23,313 bases of DNA from Branchiostoma floridae (lineage: Eukaryota; Chordata; Leptocardii; Amphioxiformes; Branchiostomatidae). The position numbers were made by a program, and so were the translations under genes. This document shows, one piece after another, positions 1-8,600 of this stretch. The first letter of the stretch is position 1. The number at the start of each line of letters is the position of its first letter. The notes beneath the pieces are model-generated. The model searched no databases and was not told where the DNA came from. It worked only from the letters and a program-made list of their open reading frames with translations. The stretch is from the NCBI RefSeq assembly GCF_000003815.2, contig NC_049986.1, positions 7,723,162-7,746,474 on the forward strand, read 5' to 3'.

Positions 1-1
1 C

Positions 2-3000
2 AACCTCACACACTACCTAAACTTAAAGGTCATCAATCTCGGAGAGACCATCCTCCCAGCCATGGCCATCCCGTCACTCAATGATTTCCTCTCGGAAGAC
101 CCAGAGAAAGACTGGTTCTTTGACTCCGTCACACCCCGCGGCTTTGCATTCGACGGCTTCATGCCATGGGCTTCTAAGACTCCTTTTGGAAGAGTCGAGA
201 CCAAAAACAAACGCCCCATAAGTCTAATCCAGACTCCTGCAAACTTGGCGGAATATCAATATCTGCACATCGCCCTTGTGGAAGGCTATCACCTGTCAGA
301 CATCCTCAGACGGGTGACCTACTTAACAGGAGACGAGTCTTTGGTAGACGATTATTCGGAGAGAGTAAAGAAATGCTTTGATCATTCCCCTGTTCTACCA
401 AGGTTTTCAGCAGCACTAATACTGAAGGATAATGTTCAGCAAATAAACAACGTTGAGCCATCGGGACAACTGCTGGATGTCAAGAAAGAAATATACCGCT
501 TCCCCAGCGTAGCCGTTGATGTGCTGAGTATTTCCTGTGGTATTACGATCCCCAGTGTGTGGGGAATGATAGAAGAATTGCTCAAGACACAGCGGATCAG
601 TCCCGAAGATGCTCACCACTTGACTGTACTGATCAGCATCTCGGCGGAGCTCCGGTTAAGAACGTACATCGCCAACGGAGGGCAGAAGGACAGACTGTCT
701 CCTCTCACTGAGATGAAAACCCGGCTGGATACACGTGACATAGATGACACTTTCGTTCAGTCAGTGTTCTACATACCAGACTCAAAAATGCTTTTCAGGT
801 ACTACTATACTGCCTTTCCATTGAAAGGATGCATCATAGATACAATTGAAAAACCTAATCCAATCACAGAGATAATCCCAACAGCCATCTTTGATACCTC
901 ATCTCTAACAAGGGGCCGAATAACAAGACAGCTATTCCATTTAGATACATCCATGCGTCATTTCGAAGCTGCAATGGAAGAGACTGCCGGAGACGAGGAA
1001 AAGCAGTTTGAAATAATTTCTGAAATAGGCGAAGTCTTGGAGAAACGTGGTGACTATGAGAAGGCGATAGACTACTTCGAAAGGGCACTGAAAGTTGGCA
1101 ATTCTCTTCCTGAAGACAGCAAGATACGTCCTAATAATGCCTCATTACTAAACAGCATTGGCAACTGTTTTGATGACCTTGGTGATCAAATAAAAGCTAT
1201 CAGTTATTACGAAAAGGCACTTAAGATGAAGAAAGCTATCTATGGTGAGACAACAGCACATCCCGATATTGCCTCAGTACAAAGCAACATTGGATCATGT
1301 TGGAGTAAAATAGGCGACCATAGTAAAGCCATCAGTTATCAAGAGCAGTCATTGAAGATGAGAAAAACTCTCTATGGGGAAACAACGGCACATGCCAGCA
1401 TTGCTTCATCATTTCACAATATTGGTAGTTGTTGGCGTGACCTTGGTGATCATAGAAAAGCAATCGGGTATTATGAACAGTCACTGAAGATGCTGAAAGC
1501 TATCTATGGCGAATCATCAGCACATCCCGATATTTCTGCATCACTGGACAGCACCGGAAGCTGTTGGAAGGGCCTTGGTGATCCGAGAAAAGCTATCAGG
1601 TATTACGAACAGTCTTTGAAGATGGATAAAGCTATCTATGGTGAAACAGCAGAGCATCCCCACATTGCTACAACGCTGAGCAACATCGGATTATGTTACA
1701 GTAATGTTGGTGATCAGAAAAGGGCTATGAGCTTTCACGAAGAGTCACTGAAGATGATGAAAGCTATCTATGGCGAAACAAAAGCACATCCTGACATTGA
1801 TGCATCACTTAATAACATTGCAAAATCGTGGAGCCACCTCGGCGATCAGAAAAAGGCAGTCATGTATTTCGAACATTCACTGAAGATGGAGAAAGCTATT
1901 TATGGGGAAACAACAGCACATCCCAACATTGCTTCATCGTTCAACAACATTGGAGCATGTTGGAGTGACCTTGGCGATCAGAACAAAGCCATAATGTATT
2001 GCAAAAAGTCACTTAATATGAGGAAAACTATCTATGGCGAAACAGCAGGACATCCCGACATTGCTTCATCTCTAAACAACATTGGAGCATGTTGGGGTAA
2101 ACTCGGCGATCAGAAAAAAGCTATCAGTTATTACGAACAGTCACTGAAGATAAGCAAAGCTATCTATGGGGAAACAACAGCACATCCCGACATTGCTGCA
2201 TCGCTTAATAATATTGGGAACTGTTGGAATACGCTTGGTGACCACAGGAAAGCTGTCAGGTATTACGAACTGTCACTGAATATGGGGAAAACTATCTATG
2301 GTGAAACAGCACATCCTGACATCGCTTTATCACTTAACAACATTGGAACATGTTGGAATGAGCTTGGCGATCAGGGAAAAGCTATCAGATATTACGAGCA
2401 GTCATTGACGATGTGCAAAACGATATATGGGAAAACAACAGCACATCCCAGCGTTGCTTTAACATTAAACAACATTGCAAAGTGTTTGAATACGCTTGGT
2501 GATCAGAGGAAAGCCATCAGGTATTACGAACAGTCACTGAAGATGTGGAAAGCTATCTATGGCAAAACAACAGCACATCCCACCATTGCTTCATCACTTA
2601 ATAACATTGGAACATGTTGGAGTGATATTGGAGATCAGAGGAAAGCTATGTGTTATCACGAACAGTCACTGAATATGAGGAAAACTATCTATGGCGAAAC
2701 AACAGCACATCCTGACATTGCTTCATCACTTAATAACATTGGAACATGTTGGAGTGATCTTGGCGATCAGAGGAAAGCTATCAAATATTACGAAGAGTCT
2801 TTGAAGATTATGAAAACTATGTACGGCGAAACACTAGCACATCCCCTGATTGCTTCATTATTATACAACATAGGAAATTGCTTAAGTTGCCTTGACGATC
2901 AAATCAAAGCTATCGGTTATCACGAACAGTCACTGAAGATGAAGAAATCCATCTATGGCGAAACAACAGCAAATCTCGACATTGCTTCATCACTAAACAA

Positions 3001-3496
3001 TATTGGAACATGTTGGTATAAAATGGGCAATCCGAAACAAGCTATGGGGTACTACGAACAATCATTGAAGATAACGAAAATCATCTATGGCGAAACGACA
3101 GCACATCCTGACATTGCTTCAACACTAAACAACATTGGGATATGTTGGAATAGCCTGGACGATCAGAAGAAAGCCGTCAGATTTTATGAGCCGTCTCTGA
3201 AGATGATGAAAGCTATCTATGGTGAAACAACTGCGCATCCTGACATTGCTGAATCACTTAACAGTATTGGAATATGTTGGAGTAAGCTTGGCGATCACAA
3301 AAAAGGTATCAGTTTTTTCGAACACTCACTGAAGATGTGGAAAGCTGTCTATGGGGAAACAACAGCACATCCCGACATTGCTTCATCGTTATACAACATT
3401 GGGAAAAGTTGGAATGCACTTGGTGATCGGAAGAAAGCTATGATGTATTATGAACAGTCACAGAAGATGAAGAAAACTGTCTGTGGCGAAATATAG
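2..3496 (+). CDS. DUF294/GlnD-like nucleotidyltransferase-associated protein with ~19 TPR repeats (5' partial)
   Basis: The frame ending at TAG 3494-3496 is open to the window edge. The 20 codons before the first ATG (62) read like protein (including KVINLGETILPA), so ATG 62 is probably internal and the start lies upstream. Counting from that Met, residues 1-50 resemble the distal part of a DUF294/GlnD-type nucleotidyltransferase region (TPRGFAFDG, PWASKTPFGR). Residues 139-205 resemble the DUF294 C-terminal helical domain (LDVKKEIYRF, ISPEDAHHL, ISAELRLRTY). From about residue 315 to the end, TPR units of the kinesin-light-chain/nephrocystin-3 type repeat every 42 residues, each with NNIGxCWxxLGDxxKAIxYYExSLKM and YGETTAHPDIASS. 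The catalytic Gly-Ser/Asp motifs of the transferase would be upstream, so activity cannot be judged. No signal peptide or membrane segment is seen; a cytosolic scaffold or sensor role is inference. The C-terminus ends inside a TPR unit (YGE replaced by CGEI-stop) and looks truncated. Confidence 0.85.
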   Translation, partial: NLTHYLNLKVINLGETILPAMAIPSLNDFLSEDPEKDWFFDSVTPRGFAFDGFMPWASKTPFGRVETKNKRPISLIQTPANLAEYQYLHIALVEGYHLSDILRRVTYLTGDESLVDDYSERVKKCFDHSPVLPRFSAALILKDNVQQINNVEPSGQLLDVKKEIYRFPSVAVDVLSISCGITIPSVWGMIEELLKTQRISPEDAHHLTVLISISAELRLRTYIANGGQKDRLSPLTEMKTRLDTRDIDDTFVQSVFYIPDSKMLFRYYYTAFPLKGCIIDTIEKPNPITEIIPTAIFDTSSLTRGRITRQLFHLDTSMRHFEAAMEETAGDEEKQFEIISEIGEVLEKRGDYEKAIDYFERALKVGNSLPEDSKIRPNNASLLNSIGNCFDDLGDQIKAISYYEKALKMKKAIYGETTAHPDIASVQSNIGSCWSKIGDHSKAISYQEQSLKMRKTLYGETTAHASIASSFHNIGSCWRDLGDHRKAIGYYEQSLKMLKAIYGESSAHPDISASLDSTGSCWKGLGDPRKAIRYYEQSLKMDKAIYGETAEHPHIATTLSNIGLCYSNVGDQKRAMSFHEESLKMMKAIYGETKAHPDIDASLNNIAKSWSHLGDQKKAVMYFEHSLKMEKAIYGETTAHPNIASSFNNIGACWSDLGDQNKAIMYCKKSLNMRKTIYGETAGHPDIASSLNNIGACWGKLGDQKKAISYYEQSLKISKAIYGETTAHPDIAASLNNIGNCWNTLGDHRKAVRYYELSLNMGKTIYGETAHPDIALSLNNIGTCWNELGDQGKAIRYYEQSLTMCKTIYGKTTAHPSVALTLNNIAKCLNTLGDQRKAIRYYEQSLKMWKAIYGKTTAHPTIASSLNNIGTCWSDIGDQRKAMCYHEQSLNMRKTIYGETTAHPDIASSLNNIGTCWSDLGDQRKAIKYYEESLKIMKTMYGETLAHPLIASLLYNIGNCLSCLDDQIKAIGYHEQSLKMKKSIYGETTANLDIASSLNNIGTCWYKMGNPKQAMGYYEQSLKITKIIYGETTAHPDIASTLNNIGICWNSLDDQKKAVRFYEPSLKMMKAIYGETTAHPDIAESLNSIGICWSKLGDHKKGISFFEHSLKMWKAVYGETTAHPDIASSLYNIGKSWNALGDRKKAMMYYEQSQKMKKTVCGEI
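1130..3492 (+). repeat. 126-bp coding tandem repeat (TPR array)
   Basis: About 18-19 head-to-tail copies of a 126-bp unit encode the 42-residue TPRs. Phrases such as GAAACAACAGCACATCCC and ACATTGGAACATGTTGG recur with few changes. One unit (about 2300-2320) lacks a codon (GETAHPD instead of GETTAHPD), which keeps the frame. Such nucleotide similarity between units implies recent duplication or gene conversion within the array. Confidence 0.9.
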
Positions 3497-4205
3497 GACG
3501 TCCCGACATCAACATTGGAACATTGTTTATTGTTAAAATGGCACCCATTAGTGAATACACTTGTGCATCCACTACTCTTCCTGGGGTCATACATTAAAAC
3601 ATATACATTACATTGGTACACATACACATAACATTACATAGTATATACATATTTAAATCAATTTCAATGTGCTACCAGTTCAGAATGTTTGAGTCCTTTT
3701 TAGCCTGTCTTTGATGAGTAGTTTGAAGGATGATGGAACGGATGATCTGATGTGTTGTGGAAGATCGTTGTAGGATTTTGAGCACCGGTAGAGAAAAGAC
3801 TTCGTTGCAGCTGTTGTTTTTGGTTTTGGTAGTTTGAAGTCATTGCGTTTTGCGGATCTTGTGCTGTAGGTGTGTTGGTGAGATACGAGATGTAGTTTAC
3901 TGTAAACATGTTGGCATAAACTGGTGATGAGAGGAAAGCCGCCATTTTTTTACGAGCAGTCACTGAAGATGATGAAAGTTACATATGGTGATGACATGGC
4001 ACACCCGGAGATTGAGTCAGTGCTGAAAAAAACATTTGGTTATGTCAAACTGCTATCCGCCATTAAAGTAAAGCCGTAAAATCGCGAATCGGCAATCAGA
4101 GAAACATCCTGACATTTCTCCATTTTTTAGTTTAAACAACACTAGAGCATTTTGGTATCATCATGGCGATCAGAGGAAAGCTATCGGTTATTACGAAGTT
4201 CATTT
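3497..4205 (+). pseudogene. Decayed TPR units downstream of the stop codon, split by a retroposon
   Basis: Repeat-unit DNA continues past the TAG. 3497-3530 keeps GTCCCGACAT and ACATTGGAACAT. 3905-4030 keeps ACATGTTGG, GAGGAAAGCC, ACGAGCAGTCACTGAAGATG and TATGGTGATGA. 4133-4200 keeps a third copy (GGCGATCAGAGGAAAGCTAT, GTTATTACGAA). Small indels and stops break all frames. These look like former C-terminal TPRs of the upstream gene, lost after the reading frame was cut. Confidence 0.78.
3525..3904 (-). mobile_element. 5'-truncated CR1/L2/Jockey-like non-LTR retrotransposon, 3' end only
   Basis: On the minus strand, codons from about 3904 down to the TGA at 3680-3682 encode the typical C-terminal end of a non-LTR reverse transcriptase: YSTRSAKRNDF, TKSFLYRCSKSYNDLP, QHIRSSVPSSFK, then a Lys/Arg-rich end. 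The x-W/Y-N-x-LP motif followed by I(R) and an F-x-x-x-(I/L)K segment is diagnostic of the CR1/L2/Jockey groups. About 150 bp of 3' UTR follows, ending near 3530 in AACAATAAACAATG. It sits inside a decayed TPR unit; AACAT at both junctions may be the target duplication. Only about 75 codons remain, as expected for 5' truncation on insertion. Confidence 0.75.
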
Positions 4206-4368
4206 TGGTGGTAAATGATCGGACTTTCATACTTGTGACACGGATTCATTGGCGTCACTACGCCAACAACTGAGCCCCGGCAAATATATGACTGGGTAGA
4301 CGCGTGATCAGGTCATCAGGTTGATAAGTCACTGGATGCTTACGCGATTCTTTGTACACAATCAAGAA
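4206..4368. other. Non-coding stretch, probable retroelement flank
   Basis: No reading frame or known motif is seen. The stretch leads directly into the Penelope-like terminus and may be part of the same insertion. Confidence 0.3.
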
Positions 4369-4476
4369 CTTTATTCAAGACCTACGTTAAGGTGACCACC
4401 TGGGCGTATCAGATCCTGTCAGAATTGCCCTGAGGAAGGAGACAGACAGTCACCGAAACGTCGGGCTTGAATAAAG
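4369..4476 (+). mobile_element. Penelope-like element terminus with inverted 28-bp arms
   Basis: 4369-4396 and 4449-4476 are inverted copies matching at 24 of 28 positions (CTTTATTCAAG against CTTGAATAAAG is perfect over 11 bp). The right arm contains ACCGAAACGTCGGGCTTGA, a phrase I associate with termini of Penelope-like retroelements, which often carry terminal repeats in inverted or partial-tandem arrangement. No reverse transcriptase remains. Assignment rests on the motif and is moderate. Confidence 0.5.
4422..4476 (+). ncRNA. Hammerhead-ribozyme-like core (minimal stem III type)
   Basis: CTGAGGA at 4430-4436 fits the conserved CUGANGA box. A stem II candidate pairs 4438-4443 (GGAGAC) with 4449-4454 (GTCACC), five of six pairs, with a five-base loop and one bulged A. 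GAAA follows at 4455-4458, then CGTC, which would put cleavage after C4462. Stem III is only one or two pairs, as described for Penelope-type hammerheads that act as dimers. Flanks GCCC and GGGC can pair as stem I. Degeneration is possible and activity is untested. Confidence 0.45.
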
Positions 4477-5039
4477 ATGGTCGATAACTTTGTGGAGGCC
4501 CCTTCAGTACTGATATGTATGTATGAATTTATTTAGTAATACTTTTATTGTACATGTATACCCATTGTGTTGGCTACAGGTCGCAGCAAAATAACAGTTG
4601 ACACATAATACACAAGAATTAATTTCAACCTGGTAATATGAGGAAAAACAAAAATTATATGACTTAATCATGATAATGAAAACATTGTATCCATCAGACT
4701 GAGATACGTTTCCGTCACATAATTAAATTTTATTATCATCATTTGCCATAAACAATTAGTTACATACAGCCAACAGATGTTTGAAATGTGAACGAAATAC
4801 AGATGTTCTCTTATCATGCCATATTTTTGTGTTCCCTTCATTCTGTGCTCCTGTTTTGGCAAAAACTCTCCTAGATATTTGTATTTTCAATTCTCTTATC
4901 TCACCTTCATCATTGCAAGTTCAGTAGACCACTCCGAATTGATTTTATATAAACTATCAATGTATCATTGTAATACTATATCAAATAATTATGTTAGCCC
5001 TTATTGTTATGTTAACTACGTTGTTAAGATTTATCCTAC
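4477..5039. other. A+T-rich intergenic stretch, no gene seen
   Basis: Short open frames here have no protein-like composition or recognisable motif. The part around 4530-4640 contains TTATTTAGTAATACTTTTATTG and may be the 3' end of another minus-strand retroelement, but no coding remnant supports this. Confidence 0.35.
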
Positions 5040-5121
5040 ACCTTTATTTTGTACTTTGTGTAATAGTTGTTGCCATACATTGTATCATGTATAATTGTCG
5101 TGCAATAAAGTTCTTCTTTCA
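5040..5121 (+). mobile_element. Possible plus-strand LINE 3' UTR/tail fragment
   Basis: The run CTTTATTTTGTAC, then TGTATCATGTATAATTGTCG, then GTGCAATAAAGTTCTTCTTTC has the form of a non-LTR 3' end with a built-in AATAAA (5104-5109) and a short terminal repeat. No coding part is present. Confidence 0.4.
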
Positions 5122-5122
5122 T

Positions 5123-5180
5123 GGATGACATCCTCTGGAAACCTCAAAACTACTTATGCTCGAGGGAAAAAACTTAGCCA
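5123..5180 (+). repeat. Dispersed repeat, copy 1
   Basis: ATGGATGACATCCTCTGGAA followed by ACCTCAAAACTA, a G/C-rich spacer, GAAAAAA and TTAGCC recurs at 18028-18090 in the same orientation. It lies directly behind a LINE-like tail. Confidence 0.65.
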
Positions 5181-5504
5181 AAATATGCTTATAAACCCAG
5201 GACTAAACATCCAGTCCATTATTTCCCAGACTTAAGGTTTGTCTTATTTTCATAGCACCTGTAGTAAGGCTGTAAGAGACAATCGTTGCCATTTGAATAA
5301 TGATTTGTTGCCATTCTTGTTTAAAGAGGGGAACAAATGTACCACGCCCTGACCATGTGCCCTTACCCTGGAGAGCAGAACCTCTCAGGCAAGTATAAAA
5401 TTCTGATTCACCAGGGATGCTATTGGGTGACATGTGGCTACAGTGTTAAACAGGCAAAAATCAATGCGCGCGGATGCCAATCATGAAAATAAGTCAGTGT
5501 GGCC
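5181..5504. other. Intergenic stretch 3' of the minus-strand 7TM gene
   Basis: Nothing coding is recognised. It should hold the 3' UTR of the minus-strand gene ending at 5505; no clear AATAAA on the minus strand is seen close to the stop. Confidence 0.35.
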
Positions 5505-5694
5505 CTACTTCACAGGCATCAATCTCGGCAGAATGGTGGCTGCAGTACCATTAGCAACCGCTGGGGCTGGGTAGAAGTGTGGATTCTGGTTGGCTAGGTG
5601 CAGCGTACCGAACAGTGTAACCACGGTGAACAGAATAACCAGCTTCCACGGTCCTGTTTTGTGCGGATCTGCCTCCCGCACATACTTCACGATC
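5505..5694 (-). CDS. 7TM gene, terminal exon (segment 7 and C-terminus)
   Basis: Follows acceptor TTTTTTCAATTCTTCAG. Its first G completes the AA of the previous exon to AAG, after which the frame reads IVKYVREADPHKTGPWK, a membrane segment, and a 27-residue tail with an NGT sequon ending LPRLMPVK-TAG. A GT at CCT|GTGAAG could act as a donor if the gene continues further. Confidence 0.68.
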
Positions 5695-8600
5695 CTGAAG
5701 AATTGAAAAAAGGAGCAATATTAACTCCACGTTGCGATTTAATCCTTTTTGACGCTTCGCTCAGTGGTTTATCTGGTGGTTATAAGAACCGACCATGCCA
5801 CATGACATGATATACACCCCGGGGCATACACTATTTTGCGTTGATGTTCGTCATTTTGCTTTTGATCAACTAGCAAAGATAGAGCAAAAATCATCGTTCA
5901 TGACCTAAACATCATGTTTTGATTGCATGAATAGAACTTTTCATGTATGTGCCATATCTGCAAGACACCAGCACTATTTTCAGAACAGACATTCTCTATC
6001 ATACAGGGTATGATGTCTGCGGGGTAACCTATATCTGTTATGTTTTATCAAACTGCAATATTTTTAGATATAGGGATAACCTATGTCCGTCGTTATATCA
6101 ACTGCATTGTTTTCAAAACATTGCAATTTGAAACCAACGTCATTCAACTGGTCCCAAAATACCCTAGGCCTATTTTTAGAAACAACGGATAAATGTTACC
6201 CCCTTGGAGAAAGGTGAACTAGCATTAACGTGTATACAGACTTACTTGTTCCACTCTTTCTCGTTGCCATGGCGCTGTGCCGGGCAGCAGTGGATCTGGA
6301 ACAGGTGCCATGTATGGTCTATGCTGACTCCGCCAAGGCAGGCTACTGGGACCGCCAGGAAAAACACGGTCTCGCACCAGATCATAGCAACGGTCCAGAT
6401 AGTGCTGGGGTCCACCTTTCGAACGCATTCAGGAGATCAACAAATACATATATTCTGTTAGAGTAGAGATTCCGGTCTGGTAGAATCACCGATTGGAAGT
6501 ACGGAAACCGAGAGGAACAAGTTTTTTTTGTAGTTACATTTTGTGGTCATATATTTTTTTTAATGAAAAATATGACCCAGAAATTTGACCCCCCCAAAAA
6601 ATTCCCCCACATAAAAATAAGACCCCCCAAAATGGCCAAAAACAACATGTACCTACGAAATAAAAACTTGTTCCTGGTCAGGATGCTAGGAATGTGTTGC
6701 GGTGTTCTCTTCTTTAAAGCTTGGGAAGGTCAAAGGCGGTGGGAAGAGAGAGTTGGACTCCGACGCCCAATATCAATCGTACGCCCCTGCGACCTTGGCA
6801 AGGCTATAGGACAACCCCCTATGTATAAATCCTAAATTGCAAGTCGTTCAACCAATTTACATGAAGTGACATGAATCTAACTCAGCTGAAAAGTTCTGTC
6901 TTTTATAAACTTCAAATTTACACGCTTCTATCGGAATCTCTCACGGTAAAATCGACGATTGCAGTCTCTTCTTGAGGAAAAACAGACGGAAAGACGAATG
7001 AAGGAGATACTGAAAGCATTTCACCGAAAACTAGATTTCTAACGTTTCAAATGCAAGATATACCTCTTCCCACTGGGTGCTTATGACGTAGGTATAATAG
7101 ACATGCGCAGCAAGGCTGAACACCGAGATGGAAGCGTGGAGAACAAAGTACGTACTTGAGAAACTTCGAAGAGCCTGAAAAAATTCATTATTAGTGATTA
7201 ATGTATCATTTTTGACACTGGAATGAGTCTTCAATCTATACGAAAACCAGTGCAAAGGACAGTGGAGAGTCCTGGAGGAGAGGAGCAAGGGACAACTCCC
7301 TGGCCTAATGACTTAGGCAGTAGGCAGGGTAGGCAGTATCATCTTGAATGTCAACGACGAGTGACAACTGTATCTTAAGATAATAAAGGCAGATTCTTTG
7401 CAATTACCATTCGACAATGTTTTAAAGTTAAAAAATAAAGGGAAGGTACATTTTTATCTCAAAGCGAAGCTTTTCTACACTAGGTCGGGTGTACAAAAAA
7501 AAACAATGAAAATTTGCAGCTTGCTCTAGTTTACATGCAGAACTAAGACGGAAAGTCTTCTTGTGGATCGTCAGGTACCTAACCTTATAATCGACTCGCG
7601 ATCGGGCACGGCGAATCCTTTCCCTGCAATCATCAAGATCCTCGATGTTGTTGTGTAGGAAGGTGCAGACATCTTGAAACTCGGCCTATGCATTCAGCCG
7701 GAAGAAGTGCAAAGACTGATTATCTTTATCAGCATAGATTTGATAACGTCGTTTGGTGTAAATGCTTCATGTTCATATTCAATGACGTTCACGACGTTCA
7801 TCTTTTTATCATATACCTAGCGTCTACACTTACGAAAGCAATGCCTTGGTAAAACGAAACATTAAGTGTTGGTACACCGCTACCTCTTGCTAAACATATT
7901 TGCAAATGATTGAACAACGATCGTCTAGTAATTGAACAATATGTATCTTGGTTTAGGCTTACGTCACATTTCCAGACCGGGGCCCGGCCGGGCAGCTTTC
8001 GGAAATGACATGTTTGACATAAAAGGCACCAAACTACACGTTAAGAGAATAGTCGTGGGCTTCTTTATGTATATTTTAGGTAAATATTTCTATTTTTCTT
8101 TTCCACAAACAGCCCGACAGGGCCCCGTGTAGGAAATTTGACGTTAGCCTTATACATGCAGGATTGCATTTGCCAAGACAAATAACTTTTTGTAAATTTC
8201 AAACTTGTTCTTACCTGCAGAGAGCATTTGCATAAGTTCAGGGCGTACCACAGGACCCCAAATTGCAGAAATGCCAGGCACCAGACCGTCACCCTGACTA
8301 TCAGAGCCCACTCTCGTTGTTTCAGGAACACAGTGATCACACAAACATCCACAACACCAACTCCGAGCGAGACAACCACGCAGACCACGGCCAAAATCTC
8401 GTGAATTCTCGTCTCGTGGAACGCGAGAAACTTCATCCTCCGGTTCATGAAGCGATGGTGGAAGATTAGCCACCATTTGAAGCTTCTGCAGGACAAGGCA
8501 TCCAGAAGTGATACCGTGATGGTGACCGCAAGTGGAATAGCCAACCTCGCGAGGAATGTCAGTTTGGAGATGTAGTGTAGAGTTTGTCCCTTAGAGCCCC

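Larger units (their letters stand above)
7175..8214 (-). other. Intron of the 7TM gene holding a MITE and a DUF294 fragment
   Basis: Phase-0 intron of 1040 bp. It contains the candidate pseudogene fragment at 7671-7748 and the MITE at 7953-8152. The remainder shows no recognised feature beyond a short TAGGCAG tandem near 7315-7335. Confidence 0.55.

Noticed and set aside
62-64. ATG 62 as the true start of the TPR gene
   Set aside because: The frame is open to the window edge and the 20 codons before it look like conserved protein sequence, so the start is probably upstream.
4816-5094. 92-codon plus-strand frame
   Set aside because: Composition follows A+T-rich retroelement-like DNA; Cys/Tyr/Leu-rich with no motif.
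6230-6466. 78-codon plus-strand frame starting with a signal-peptide-like stretch
   Set aside because: It lies opposite a minus-strand exon that has a consensus donor and agrees in phase with its neighbours.
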